NCBI GenBank assembly: GCA_002386405.1
Contig: DGIP01000338.1
Coordinates: forward strand, 1,110-65,109
Origin: Stenotrophomonas maltophilia
GTDB taxonomy: Bacteria > Pseudomonadota > Gammaproteobacteria > Xanthomonadales > Xanthomonadaceae
Direction: 5' to 3'
DNA: 64,000 nt
Shown: in pieces, positions 46,941-56,777 of the stretch
Layout of the letters: each line of letters begins with the position of its first letter
Numbering within the stretch: position 1 is the first letter of the stretch
Translations under genes and position numbers: made by a program
The notes under the pieces: generated by a model
What the model saw: only the letters and a program-made list of their open reading frames with translations
The model's database searches: none
What the model was told of the DNA's origin: nothing

Positions 46941-47934
46941 ATGCCAGCCCCCCAAGCGCCCCCCACCATCGCCATCGTCGCCGCCCACGGCCAAGGCCTC
47001 TTCGAATTCGGCTGCGCAGTAGGCCTGTTCGCCCCGATCCGCCCCGAACTCGACGTCCCCTGGTACACCACCCAGCTCTGCGCCGCAGAACCCGGCGCCC
47101 TGCGCATGCTCGGCAGCACCCAGGTACAGCTCCCACACGGACTGGAAGCGCTCGACCATGCCGACACCATCATCGTGCCGGGCTGGCGCGACCCCAGCGA
47201 AACGCCCGCCGCAGCCGCTGCTCGATGCACTGATCCGCGCGCACAGACGCGGCGCACGCATCGCCTCGATCTGCTCCGGCGCATTCGTACTCGCCTGGGC
47301 CGGCCTGCTCGACGGCCGCAGCGCTACCACCCATTGGCGCCTGACCGAAACCCTCGCCCGCGAATTCCCCGCCATCACCGTGCGCGAGGATGTGCTGTAC
47401 GTCGACACCGGCACGGTCATCACCTCCGCAGGCTCGGCCACCGGCATGGACATGATGCTGCACCTGGTGCGCAAGGATTACGGCGCGCACGTGGCCAACC
47501 TTGTGGCCGAACGGCTGGTCCTGGCACCGTGGCGCGATGCCGAACGCAGCCAGCGCGTGGTGCGTTCGATTCCCAACGGCGAGCCCACGCGGCTGGCCCG
47601 CCTGATGGAATGGATCCGCCGCAACCTGCGCGAAGAGCACTCGCTGCGCAGCCTCTCCGAACATGCCTCGCTCAGCCAGCGCACGCTGCAGCGGCAGTTC
47701 CTGGAAGCCACCGGGCTGTCACCGATCGACTGGTTGATCCGCGAGCGCGTGGCCTTCGCGCGCGAACTTCTCGAAACCACCGACCGCCCGTTGCACTGGG
47801 TGGCCGAACAGGCGGGGTTTGGCTCACAGGAGTCGTTCCGCCGGCATTTCCGTGGGCAGACCGAACTCAGCCCCACCACGTATCGCGAGCAGCACCGCGG
47901 CAGCACCAACGCCTATGCGTTGACAGGCTGCTGA
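46941..47934 (+). pseudogene. GlxA-family AraC regulator, frameshifted
   Basis: The N-terminal DJ-1/PfpI-like domain (PTIAIVAAHGQGLFEFG...HADTIIVPGWRDPSETP) reads from ATG 46941. The rest (PQPLLDALIRAHRRGARIASICSGAFVLAWAGLLDGR, then the AraC helix-turn-helix SLRSLSEHASLSQRTLQRQF and QAGFGSQESFRRHF) reads in the +1 frame to 47934. The switch falls in a run of C at 47205-47207; removing one C restores a single roughly 330-residue protein. The nucleophile-elbow cysteine sits in SICSGAF. This is either a pseudogene or a one-base sequence error. It is divergent from the TonB receptor and could have regulated that cluster. Confidence 0.85.
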
Positions 47935-47939
47935 CGGCG

Positions 47940-48440
47940 TCAGCGCTGCGCGCGTTTACTGCGCGCATGGATCATCCAGCCCTGTGCGGTGATGCCGATG
48001 AGGAACACGACAAAGCAACCCAGCAGGGTCTGCAGCACTACCGGCGCCATCGGTGCGGCGGCAAGCGGATGCGACACCGGCAGTCGGGTCAGCGATTCAT
48101 TGACGGCAGGCACCAACCCGAGCAGGAAGCTGAAGGACAGTGCGAACGCGGACAGGTAAGGCCGCAGGCGCCCTAGGAAGCGCAGTTTGTTCACCAGCAC
48201 CCCGCCGAACGCCACCAGCAGCACCACGATGCCGAAGGCGTGGCCGGGATTGAGGCCACCGGTGCTGGAGACGGTGATCGAGGTCGCCACAGCAAGCACC
48301 AGGCCGATCAGATAGAGCTTGCCGGCCCCGGTGGCGGGGTCGATCTTCCGGTGGCGCACGAAGCCGTACAGACCGGCAAAGACGGGAATGAGGCTGATGG
48401 CGGTGTGCAGTACACCGAGTGCCGAGAGCGGATGTGTCAT
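47940..48440 (-). CDS. Small multi-pass membrane protein of unknown function
   Basis: A 166-residue hydrophobic protein with four predicted membrane helices (about 5-27, 43-62, 72-90 and 135-155). Motifs seen are IPVFAGLYGFVRHRKIDPATGAG and SSTGGLNPGHAFGIVVL. I do not recognise the family. ATG 48440 has GAGGA 7 nt upstream. Its promoter contains the same CCTACTAGTWGGTAG motif as the TetR promoter 84 bp from the TetR stop, so it is probably repressed by that TetR protein. Confidence 0.75.
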   Translation of the reverse strand: MTHPLSALGVLHTAISLIPVFAGLYGFVRHRKIDPATGAGKLYLIGLVLAVATSITVSSTGGLNPGHAFGIVVLLVAFGGVLVNKLRFLGRLRPYLSAFALSFSFLLGLVPAVNESLTRLPVSHPLAAAPMAPVVLQTLLGCFVVFLIGITAQGWMIHARSKRAQR

Positions 48441-48459
48441 TGGAGGGTCCTCAAGTAAA

Positions 48460-48475
48460 CCTACTAGTTGGTAGG
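48460..48475. promoter_or_regulatory. Candidate TetR operator upstream of the membrane protein gene
   Basis: CCTACTAGTTGGTAGG, a near-palindrome located 20 bp upstream of the start codon. It shares CCTACTAGTWGGTAG with the site at 49121. Two copies flanking the TetR gene and its neighbour support a local regulon. Confidence 0.7.
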
Positions 48476-48488
48476 CGCGATGGCCATG

Positions 48489-48512
48489 AAAAAACCCGCG
48501 CGAGGCGGGCTT
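48489..48512 (-). terminator. Rho-independent terminator of the tetR gene
   Basis: Minus strand: CCCGC, 5-nt loop, GCGGG, then TTTTTT (48494-48489). The hairpin begins about 15 nt after the tetR stop at 48525. Confidence 0.85.
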
Positions 48513-48524
48513 ACGAAATACGGT

Positions 48525-49112
48525 TCAACGCTGCGCAGTCACCCGCGCAACCGACAGCCGCGCCAGGGCTGCGAACGTCTGCGCATCACCCAACCCACGC
48601 GCGGCCAGCATCGCCCCGTGCACGGAGGCCATGAAGGCCTTGGCCTCGTCCGACGGTGCGCCCTGCAGCTGGAACTGCCCCTGCGCCACGCCCTTCTCCA
48701 GCGTGGCGGTCAACCAGCCGCTGAGATCCTCAAAGTGCCCGCGCACTTCTTCGGCGATTTCCGGCGGGATCATCGGCGACTCCGCCGCCAGCATCGCGCA
48801 GATGCAGAACGAGGCCGTGCCCCCTGCGATGCAGCTGGACCAGTAGTCGACGTAGGCGTTGAGCTCCTTCAGCGGATCACCCAGCTCCCGGTCCAGCATG
48901 GCCAGCCCTTCACGGGCCTCGGCGCGGTACAGCGCCACCACCGTACGAACCAGCTCGGCCTTGCTGGGAAAATGATGATGGATGCTGGCCTTGCTGATGT
49001 TCACCCTGGCCGAGATATCGGCATAGCTGAAACCGTTGTAGCCGCCCGCCTCCAGCAACGTGCGGGCGTGGGCGACGATTTCAGCGGCTTTGGGGGAGAG
49101 GACGGGATCCAT
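48525..49112 (-). CDS. TetR-family transcriptional regulator
   Basis: A 195-residue regulator. The N-terminal TetR helix-turn-helix (about 8-55) contains FSYADISARVNISKASIHHHFPSKAELVRT, and the ligand domain (about 60-195) has the AcrR/AcuR-like SFCICAMLAAESPMIPPEIAEEV. A palindrome lies over its promoter (49121-49132) and a related one before the membrane protein gene downstream. Probable autorepressor; ligand unknown. Confidence 0.93.
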   Translation of the reverse strand: MDPVLSPKAAEIVAHARTLLEAGGYNGFSYADISARVNISKASIHHHFPSKAELVRTVVALYRAEAREGLAMLDRELGDPLKELNAYVDYWSSCIAGGTASFCICAMLAAESPMIPPEIAEEVRGHFEDLSGWLTATLEKGVAQGQFQLQGAPSDEAKAFMASVHGAMLAARGLGDAQTFAALARLSVARVTAQR

Positions 49113-49120
49113 TAACCAAT

Positions 49121-49136
49121 CCTACTAGTAGGTAGA
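49121..49136. promoter_or_regulatory. Candidate TetR operator at the tetR promoter
   Basis: CCTACTAGTAGGTAGA, containing the perfect 12-bp palindrome CCTACTAGTAGG, located 8 bp before the tetR start codon. It matches the site at 48460. Confidence 0.72.
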
Positions 49137-49163
49137 CCCAGAGGTCAAGCGACGGGGCAGCGC

Positions 49164-49188
49164 GTATCGACCAACGGTCGATACCTAC
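49164..49188. repeat. SMAG-type REP palindrome (ATCGACC class)
   Basis: GTATCGACC, 3-nt loop, GGTCGATAC, then CTAC (GTAG on the minus strand). It lies between the tetR promoter and the guaA terminator. Confidence 0.8.
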
Positions 49189-49200
49189 CCGGTTCCCCAA

Positions 49201-49231
49201 TAAAGAAAGGCGCCTTGCGGCGCCCTTCTTT
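49201..49231 (-). terminator. Rho-independent terminator of guaA
   Basis: GGCGCC, 4-nt loop, GGCGCC (49209-49224), flanked by complementary A- and T-rich runs. On the minus strand it is followed by TTTCTTTA. It starts 5 nt after the guaA stop. Confidence 0.88.
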
Positions 49232-49235
49232 CAGC

Positions 49236-50801
49236 TCATTCCCACTCAATCGTAGCCGGCGGCTTGCCGGAGATGTCATACACCACCCGCGACACCCCGC
49301 GCAGCTCATTGATGATCCGGTTGCTCACCGTGCCCAGGAAGTCATACGGCAGGTGCGCCCAGTGCGCGGTCATGAAGTCGATGGTTTCCACCGCGCGCAG
49401 CGCGATCACCCACTCGTAGGCACGTGCGTCGCCGACCACGCCCACCGACTTCACCGGCAGGAACACCGCGAAGGCTTGGCTGGTCTTGTCGTACAGGTCG
49501 GCCTTGCGCAGCTCATCGATGAAGATCGCATCGGCCTTGGCCAGCAGCTCGGCGTATTCGCGCTTCACTTCGCCCAGGATGCGCACGCCCAGGCCCGGGC
49601 CCGGGAACGGATGGCGGTAGACCATGCTGCGCGGCAGGCCGAGTTCGACGCCGAGGCGGCGCACTTCGTCCTTGAACAGTTCGCGCAGCGGTTCCACCAG
49701 GCCCAGCTTCATGTGCTCCGGCAGGCCGCCCACGTTGTGGTGGCTCTTGATCACGTGGGCCTTGCCGGTCTTGCTGCCGGCCGACTCGATCACGTCGGGG
49801 TAGATGGTGCCCTGCGCCAGCCACTTGGCGTTGCTCAGCTTGTTGGACTCTTCATCGAAGATGTCCACGAACAGGTTGCCGATGATCTTGCGCTTGGCTT
49901 CCGGGTCGCTCACGCCTTCGAGCTTGCTGAAGTAGCGGTCCGCCGCGTTCACGCGGATCACCTTGACGCCCATGTGCTCGGCGAACATCGCCATCACCTG
50001 GTCGCCTTCCTGCCAGCGCAGCAGGCCGGTGTCGACGAACACGCAGGTCAGCTTGTCGCCGATCGCCTTGTGCAGCAGCGCGGCTACCACCGACGAATCG
50101 ACGCCGCCGGACAGGCCCAGGATCACTTCGTCATCGCCCACCAGTTCGCGCACGCGGGCGATCTGGTCGTCGATGATGTTGGCCGCCGTCCACAGCGTCT
50201 GGCAGCCGCACACGTCCACCACGAAGCGGCGAAGCAGCGCCTGGCCCTGCAGGGTGTGGGTCACTTCCGGGTGGAACTGCACGCCGTACCAGCGCTTTTC
50301 CTCGTTGGCCATCGCGGCCACCGGAATGCGGTCGGTGGTGGCGGTGATGGTGAAGCCCGGGGGCGCCACCGACACGTGGTCGCCGTGGCTCATCCACACG
50401 TTCAAGCGCGGCTCGCCGCCGTGGTCGCTCAGGCCCTTGAACAGCGCATCGGGGTGCACCACGTTGACTTCGGCATGGCCGAATTCGCGCTGGTCGGCCG
50501 CTTCGGTGGCGCCGCCCAGCTGTGCGGCCAGGGTCTGCATGCCGTAGCAGATGCCGAAGATCGGCAGGCCGCTGTCGAACACTTCCTGCGGCGCGGCGGG
50601 CGCATCCGGCAGCGTGGTGGATTCCGGGCCGCCGGACAGGATGATGCCCTTGGCGCCGAACGCGGCGATCTCGGCCGGGTTGTGGTCCCACGCCCAGATT
50701 TCGCAGTACACGCCGAGCTCGCGGATGCGGCGCGCGATCAGCTGGGTGTACTGCGCGCCGAAATCGAGGATGAGGATCTTGTCGTTATGGATGTTGGTCA
50801 T
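49236..50801 (-). CDS. guaA: GMP synthase (glutamine-hydrolysing)
   Basis: A 521-residue enzyme that aminates XMP to GMP. The N-terminal class I glutaminase has the nucleophile cysteine in FGICYGMQ and the His-Glu pair in QFHPEVTHT. The PP-loop ATP pyrophosphatase domain contains [15 protein letters not shown], and the C-terminal dimerisation domain ends PPATIEWE as in the family. It is 110 nt downstream of guaB, separated by a strong hairpin. Confidence 0.98.
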   Translation of the reverse strand: MTNIHNDKILILDFGAQYTQLIARRIRELGVYCEIWAWDHNPAEIAAFGAKGIILSGGPESTTLPDAPAAPQEVFDSGLPIFGICYGMQTLAAQLGGATEAADQREFGHAEVNVVHPDALFKGLSDHGGEPRLNVWMSHGDHVSVAPPGFTITATTDRIPVAAMANEEKRWYGVQFHPEVTHTLQGQALLRRFVVDVCGCQTLWTAANIIDDQIARVRELVGDDEVILGLSGGVDSSVVAALLHKAIGDKLTCVFVDTGLLRWQEGDQVMAMFAEHMGVKVIRVNAADRYFSKLEGVSDPEAKRKIIGNLFVDIFDEESNKLSNAKWLAQGTIYPDVIESAGSKTGKAHVIKSHHNVGGLPEHMKLGLVEPLRELFKDEVRRLGVELGLPRSMVYRHPFPGPGLGVRILGEVKREYAELLAKADAIFIDELRKADLYDKTSQAFAVFLPVKSVGVVGDARAYEWVIALRAVETIDFMTAHWAHLPYDFLGTVSNRIINELRGVSRVVYDISGKPPATIEWE

Positions 50802-50862
50802 GGCGCCCGGAAATGCAGGTTGAAAACGGAGAAACGGAATTCAGAACGGAGGGCAGATAGAG

Positions 50863-50898
50863 AAAGAGGAACGGGAATCAGCTTCCTCGTTCCTCTTT
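50863..50898 (-). terminator. Long hairpin between guaB and guaA
   Basis: AAAGAGGAACG and CGTTCCTCTTT (perfect 11-bp arms; inner GGAA/TTCC extends it). On the minus strand it is followed by CTCTATCTG. It could be a partial terminator or attenuator, or an mRNA processing or stability element that sets the guaB to guaA ratio. Confidence 0.6.
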
Positions 50899-50911
50899 GC
50901 TCACCGGCCCA

Positions 50912-52399
<1,488 letters not shown>

Positions 52400-52490
52400 T
52401 TACCCTGATTTCGCCCCGTTGGGCAGGGGGCGGATGCGACGCTGTGTCGCGCCCGCGCGGGGCGTTCATGCAGCGGTTCGGCGGCCCGGC

Positions 52491-52568
52491 CGCACGACCA
52501 ACGGTCGTGCGCTACCGCCTCCGGTCAATGCGGTGGCCGGCCGGTAGGTGACGACCGTTGGTCGTCAC
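52491..52568. repeat. Convergent pair of SMAG-type REP palindromes
   Basis: First unit 52491-52515: GCACGACC, 3-nt loop, GGTCGTGC, then CTAC. Second unit 52544-52568: GTAG, GTGACGACC, 3-nt loop, GGTCGTCAC. They point in opposite directions with 28 bp between, in the folD-guaB gap. The pair belongs to the ACGACC class. Confidence 0.85.
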
Positions 52569-52580
52569 AGCGGGCCTGCG

Positions 52581-53456
52581 TCAAGACGCTTCGGCGGCCT
52601 CGATGGTGTTCTGCATCAAGGTAGCCACGGTCATCGGCCCTACCCCACCCGGGACCGGGGTGATCCAGCTGGCCCGTTCGGCCGCCGCCTCGAAGCCCAC
52701 GTCGCCGACCAGGCGGCCGTCGTCCAGGCGGTTGATGCCCACGTCGATCACCACCGCACCCGGCTTGACCCATTCGCCCGGCACGATGCCCGGGCGGCCT
52801 ACCGCCACCACCAGGATGTCGGCGTTGCGCACCGACTGCTCCAGCACGTCCTTGGGGGTGAACTTGTGGCAGCTGGTCACGGTGCAGCCGGCGATCAGCA
52901 GTTCCAGGCCCATCGGCCGGCCCACGTGGTTGCTCACGCCCACGATGGTGGCGTTGCGGCCACGCACCGGCTGGTCGGTGTGGCCCAGCAGCGTGGTGAT
53001 GCCACGCGGGGTGCACGGGCGCAGGCCGAACTCGCGCAGGGCCAGGTGGCCGACGTTCTCCGGGTGGAAGCCGTCCACGTCCTTGCGCGGGTCGATCCGG
53101 TGGATCAGGCGGCTGGCGTCGGGGATGCCCGGCAGCGGCAGCTGGACCAGAATGCCGTGGATCTTGGGGTCCGCATTGAGCTGGTCGATCAGGGTCAGCA
53201 GCTCGGCTTCGCCGGTGCCGGCCGGCAGGTCGTAATCGAACGCCTCGATCCCGACCTTCTCGGCGGCACGGCGCTTGTTGCGCACATACACGGTCGAGGC
53301 CGGGTCGCCGCCCACCAGCACCACGGCCAGCCCCGGCCGGCTGCCACCGGCGGCCAGGCGGGCGTCAACGCGCACCTTCAGGCTGTCCAGCAGGTCTTCG
53401 GCGATGCGGCGTCCGTCCAGGATGCGGGCGGAATGACGGGGGGCGGAATCGTTCAT
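52581..53456 (-). CDS. folD: Methylenetetrahydrofolate dehydrogenase / cyclohydrolase
   Basis: A 291-residue bifunctional one-carbon enzyme. The catalytic lysine lies in [21 protein letters not shown] and [13 protein letters not shown] form the folate pocket. The NADP site is [10 protein letters not shown] and the tail [12 protein letters not shown] 53456 is used; an upstream in-frame ATG at 53519 would add 21 residues of low-complexity sequence. Its downstream flank holds an SMAG pair. Confidence 0.97.
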   Translation of the reverse strand: MNDSAPRHSARILDGRRIAEDLLDSLKVRVDARLAAGGSRPGLAVVLVGGDPASTVYVRNKRRAAEKVGIEAFDYDLPAGTGEAELLTLIDQLNADPKIHGILVQLPLPGIPDASRLIHRIDPRKDVDGFHPENVGHLALREFGLRPCTPRGITTLLGHTDQPVRGRNATIVGVSNHVGRPMGLELLIAGCTVTSCHKFTPKDVLEQSVRNADILVVAVGRPGIVPGEWVKPGAVVIDVGINRLDDGRLVGDVGFEAAAERASWITPVPGGVGPMTVATLMQNTIEAAEAS

Positions 53457-53523
53457 CGAATGCGGGGCGTGGGGCGGCGGAAGGGTATTGTCCCCGATTA
53501 ACGTGCCGCCGAACACCATCGCA

Positions 53524-53545
53524 GCCGGGCATGGCCCGGCCCTAC
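53524..53545. repeat. SMAG-type REP palindrome (GCCGGGC class)
   Basis: GCCGGGC, 3-nt loop, GCCCGGC, then CCTAC (GTAGG on the minus strand). It lies just past the 3' end of the CPA2 antiporter gene, between it and folD. Confidence 0.75.
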
Positions 53546-53567
53546 GCTGCGGTCGCGCTCACCCGCG

Positions 53568-55394
53568 TCATTCCTCTTCCGGCACTTCATCCGCGTTGAG
53601 GGTGCGCGCCTTGCGCTTGGGTGCGGTGAACGGGGTCGGCGTGGGCACGCCGGGCAGCGCGGTACCGAACACCATGTGGGCGCCGGCACGCAGGTCGCCG
53701 CCGGCCATCTCCAGCTCGAAACGCTCGGCGTCGCGTTCGCGGATCTGCTCGGCGATGTCGCGTGCGTCGTCTTCCTCCGCCCCCAGTTCCACCAGCGCGG
53801 CCTGGCCGAACAGCAGCGCAGACTCGAAGGTCTCGCGGATCTGGAAGTCCACGCCCGCATGGATCAGGCGCAGCGAATGTTCGCGGTCGAACGAACGCAC
53901 CAGCAGCTTGGCCTGCGGGAACTCATGCGCGACCAGCTCGACGATGCGGTCGGCATCCTGCGCGTTGTTGACGCACACCGCGATGGCCCGCGCGGTGGCC
54001 GCGCCCGACGCATGCAGCACGTCCAGCCGGGTACCGTCGCCGTAGTAGATCTTGAAGCCGAAGCGCTCGGCGTTGTGGATCATGTCCACGTCGTTGTCGA
54101 TGATGGTCACGTCCACGTCGCGCGCCAGCAGCGACTGGCTGGCCACCTGGCCGAAGCGGCCGAAGCCGATCATCAGCACGCTGCCGGACATGCCCTCGGC
54201 GGTATCCACGCCTTCCAGCGAGACCTCGCGCGCCGGCATCAGCTTGTCGTGCAGCAGCACGAACAACGGGGTGAGCGCCATTGACAGCACCACGATGGCG
54301 GTCAGGTTGGCGTTGACCTCGATGCCGATCACCCCGGCGGTGGCCGCGGCCGAGAACAGCACGAAGGCGAATTCGCCGCCCTGTGCCATCACCACGCCGC
54401 GATCCAGCGCCTGGCGATGGTCGCTGCCCAGGATGCGTGCCACGACATAGATGCACACCGCCTTGGCCAGCATCAGGGCCAGCACGCCCGACACGATCAG
54501 CGGCCAGTTGTTGGCCACCACGGTGAGGTCCAGGGCCATGCCCACGCTGAGGAAGAACAGCCCGAGCAGGATGCCGCGGAACGGTTCGATGTCGGCTTCG
54601 ATCTGGTGGCGGAAGGTGGACTCGCTCAGCAGCACGCCGGCCAGGAACGCGCCCATCGCCATCGACAGCCCGCCCAGCTGCATCAGCAGCGCTGCGCCCA
54701 GCACCACCAGCAATGCGGCGGCGGTCATCACCTCGCGCGCCTTGGCGGCAGCCAGGATGCGGAACAGCGGGTTGAGCAGGAAGCGGCCGACCAGCACCAG
54801 CCCGATGATCGCGCCGGCGGCGATGGCCACGCTGATCCAGCGCGAGCCGGTACCGGCATCGGCCTGCACCGGCGCCATGAAGGCGACCACCGCCAGCAGC
54901 GGCACGATCAGCAGATCTTCGAACAACAAGATCGAGACGATCTTCTGCCCGGACGGCAGCGCGATATCGCCGCGCTCGGCCAGCAGCTGCATCACCACTG
55001 CGGTGGACGTCAGCACGAAACCGGCCGCACCGATGAAGGCCACCGGCAGCGGGAACCCGAACAGCATGCACACCCCGGTGAGCACGGCACCGCAGACCAC
55101 GATCTGCAGTGTGCCCAGCCCGAAGATTTCCCTGCGCAGGCTCCACAGGTGCGAAGGCCGCATTTCCAGTCCGATCACGAACAGGAACATCACCACGCCC
55201 AGTTCGGCCGTGTGCAGGATCGCCTGCGGATCGGAGAACCAGCCGAAGCCGAACGGACCAATCGCCAACCCGGCCGCGAAGTAGCCCAGCACCGAGCCCA
55301 ATCCCAGCCGGCGGAACAACGGCACCATCACCACTGCCGCACCCAGCAGGGCGACTACTTTCACCAGTTCACTGGCACCTGCTTCCACCGCCAT
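53568..55394 (-). CDS. CPA2-family cation:proton antiporter with RCK domain (Kef-like)
   Basis: A 608-residue inner-membrane protein. Residues about 10-380 carry roughly twelve membrane helices of the Na/H-exchanger fold, with GYFAAGLAIGPFGFG, FLFVIGLEMRP and SILLFEDLLIVPL. A TrkA-N/RCK domain (about 400-520) holds the NAD motif LMIGFGRFGQVASQSL, and a charged tail follows. KefB/KefC-type glutathione-gated potassium efflux is the nearest known function; substrate and gating are not proven. ATG 55394 has AAGGA 8 nt upstream; TTG 55412 is a longer option. Confidence 0.9.
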   Translation of the reverse strand: MAVEAGASELVKVVALLGAAVVMVPLFRRLGLGSVLGYFAAGLAIGPFGFGWFSDPQAILHTAELGVVMFLFVIGLEMRPSHLWSLRREIFGLGTLQIVVCGAVLTGVCMLFGFPLPVAFIGAAGFVLTSTAVVMQLLAERGDIALPSGQKIVSILLFEDLLIVPLLAVVAFMAPVQADAGTGSRWISVAIAAGAIIGLVLVGRFLLNPLFRILAAAKAREVMTAAALLVVLGAALLMQLGGLSMAMGAFLAGVLLSESTFRHQIEADIEPFRGILLGLFFLSVGMALDLTVVANNWPLIVSGVLALMLAKAVCIYVVARILGSDHRQALDRGVVMAQGGEFAFVLFSAAATAGVIGIEVNANLTAIVVLSMALTPLFVLLHDKLMPAREVSLEGVDTAEGMSGSVLMIGFGRFGQVASQSLLARDVDVTIIDNDVDMIHNAERFGFKIYYGDGTRLDVLHASGAATARAIAVCVNNAQDADRIVELVAHEFPQAKLLVRSFDREHSLRLIHAGVDFQIRETFESALLFGQAALVELGAEEDDARDIAEQIRERDAERFELEMAGGDLRAGAHMVFGTALPGVPTPTPFTAPKRKARTLNADEVPEEE

Positions 55395-55519
55395 GCGGTC
55401 TGTTCCTTGCAACTCCGATCAGCCATCACGATAGGACAAGTTGACGCAGGGACATAGCACGCAGGTGCGCATGATCGTGCCGGGAATGGAACGATCGGTC
55501 AGTAAATCACCATATCGTC

Positions 55520-56659
55520 CTACGGGCCCGCACAGAACGCGGCGTAGTCGATGTAACCCGGGAAGCCCTGGCCGGGTGCACACAGTGGGCAGGCGGGATC
55601 CGGCCCGAGGCGGATCTCACGGAACCGCATGCCCAGCGCGTCGAAGGTCAGCAGCCGCCCCACCAGCGGTTCACCGATACCCAGCAGCAGCTTGAGCACT
55701 TCGGTGGCCTGCAGCAGGCCGACCATGCCCGGCAGCACGCCCAGCACCCCGGCCTCGGCGCAGTTGGGCGCGAACTCGGGCGGTGGCGGTTCCGGGAACA
55801 GGCAGCGGTAGCATGGCGCCTCACCGCGATGGCGGCCGGCGTCGAACACCGACACCTGGCCGGTGAAACGCTCCACCGCGCCGTAGACCAGCGGGATCGC
55901 GTGCTGGATGCAGGCATCGTTGAGCAGGTAGCGCAGCGGGAAGTTGTCCGACCCGTCCAGCACCACGTCCACGCCGTCGAGCAGCGCGTCGATGTTGTCC
56001 GAGGTCACCCGCGCCTGCACCGCTTCGACGTCCAACCCGGGGTTGAGCGCCCGCAGCCGTTCGCGGGCCGAATGCACCTTGGGCTCGCCGATGCTGGCTT
56101 CGGTATGCAGGATCTGCCGCTGCAGGTTGCTGCGGTCCACCACGTCGTCATCGGCGATGCGGAGGTGCCCTACCCCGGCGGCGGCCAGGTAGAAGGCGGC
56201 CGGTGAACCAAGGCCGCCAGCGCCCAGCAGCAGCACCCGGGCGCCGAGCAGCGCCTGCTGGCCGGCAACCCCGACCTGCGGCAGCAGCAGGTGGCGTGAG
56301 TAGCGTTCGTTGAAATCGCGCTCGTCGTCGCTCTGCAGCGGCTGCACGAGCGGCAGCCCCGCAGCACGCCAGGCGGTGGTGCCGCCGTGGACGGAGGCGA
56401 TGTGGGTGTAGCCGAGCTCGGCCAGCGCCTGCGCGGCTTCCAGGGAGCGCTTGCCGCTCTGGCAGATCAGGATGAGTTCGCGGTCGTGTGTCGGGAGGTG
56501 GGCAGACGGATCTGCCTGGAGCTCGCCTTTCGCGATGCCCAGTGCGCCCTCGGCCATGCCGGTGGCGCGCTCGTGCGCCTCACGCACATCGATCAACAAG
56601 GCGCCGTGGGTGACGCGCTGGCGCGCCTGGTCGGGAGATATCTCAGGGATGGGGCTCAT
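55520..56659 (-). CDS. moeB: Rhodanese-MoeB/ThiF-family adenylyltransferase fusion
   Basis: A 379-residue protein. An N-terminal rhodanese domain (about 8-105) has active-site loop LICQSGKRS with C66. An E1-like ThiF/MoeB domain (about 120-379) has the ATP motif LLGAGGLGSPAAFYL, the Arg in RSNLQRQILH, and zinc CxxC pairs CYRC and CPLC. It adenylates the C-terminal glycine of a sulfur-carrier protein such as MoaD or ThiS; the rhodanese may supply the sulfur. In MOCS3/MoeZ the rhodanese is C-terminal, so this order is reversed. ATG 56659 is preferred to the longer frame, which runs into SMAG repeats. Confidence 0.9.
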   Translation of the reverse strand: MSPIPEISPDQARQRVTHGALLIDVREAHERATGMAEGALGIAKGELQADPSAHLPTHDRELILICQSGKRSLEAAQALAELGYTHIASVHGGTTAWRAAGLPLVQPLQSDDERDFNERYSRHLLLPQVGVAGQQALLGARVLLLGAGGLGSPAAFYLAAAGVGHLRIADDDVVDRSNLQRQILHTEASIGEPKVHSARERLRALNPGLDVEAVQARVTSDNIDALLDGVDVVLDGSDNFPLRYLLNDACIQHAIPLVYGAVERFTGQVSVFDAGRHRGEAPCYRCLFPEPPPPEFAPNCAEAGVLGVLPGMVGLLQATEVLKLLLGIGEPLVGRLLTFDALGMRFREIRLGPDPACPLCAPGQGFPGYIDYAAFCAGP

Positions 56660-56684
56660 TGCCCCATTATCGCGCGCCCGCCGC

Positions 56685-56752
56685 GTAGAGCCACGCCCTG
56701 CGTGGCTGCGCCTCGTTCCGGCGCCGCGAAGCCACGCAGGGCGTGGCTCTAC
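56685..56752. repeat. Inverted pair of SMAG-type REP palindromes (AGCCACGC class)
   Basis: 56685-56707: GTAG, AGCCACGC, 3-nt loop, GCGTGGCT. 56730-56752: the same unit inverted, ending CTAC. The 22-bp spacer lets the whole 68 bp fold into one large hairpin or two small ones. It lies between moeB and the OYE gene. Confidence 0.88.
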
Positions 56753-56777
56753 ACGATCCGGCACCAGGAATGCGGAT

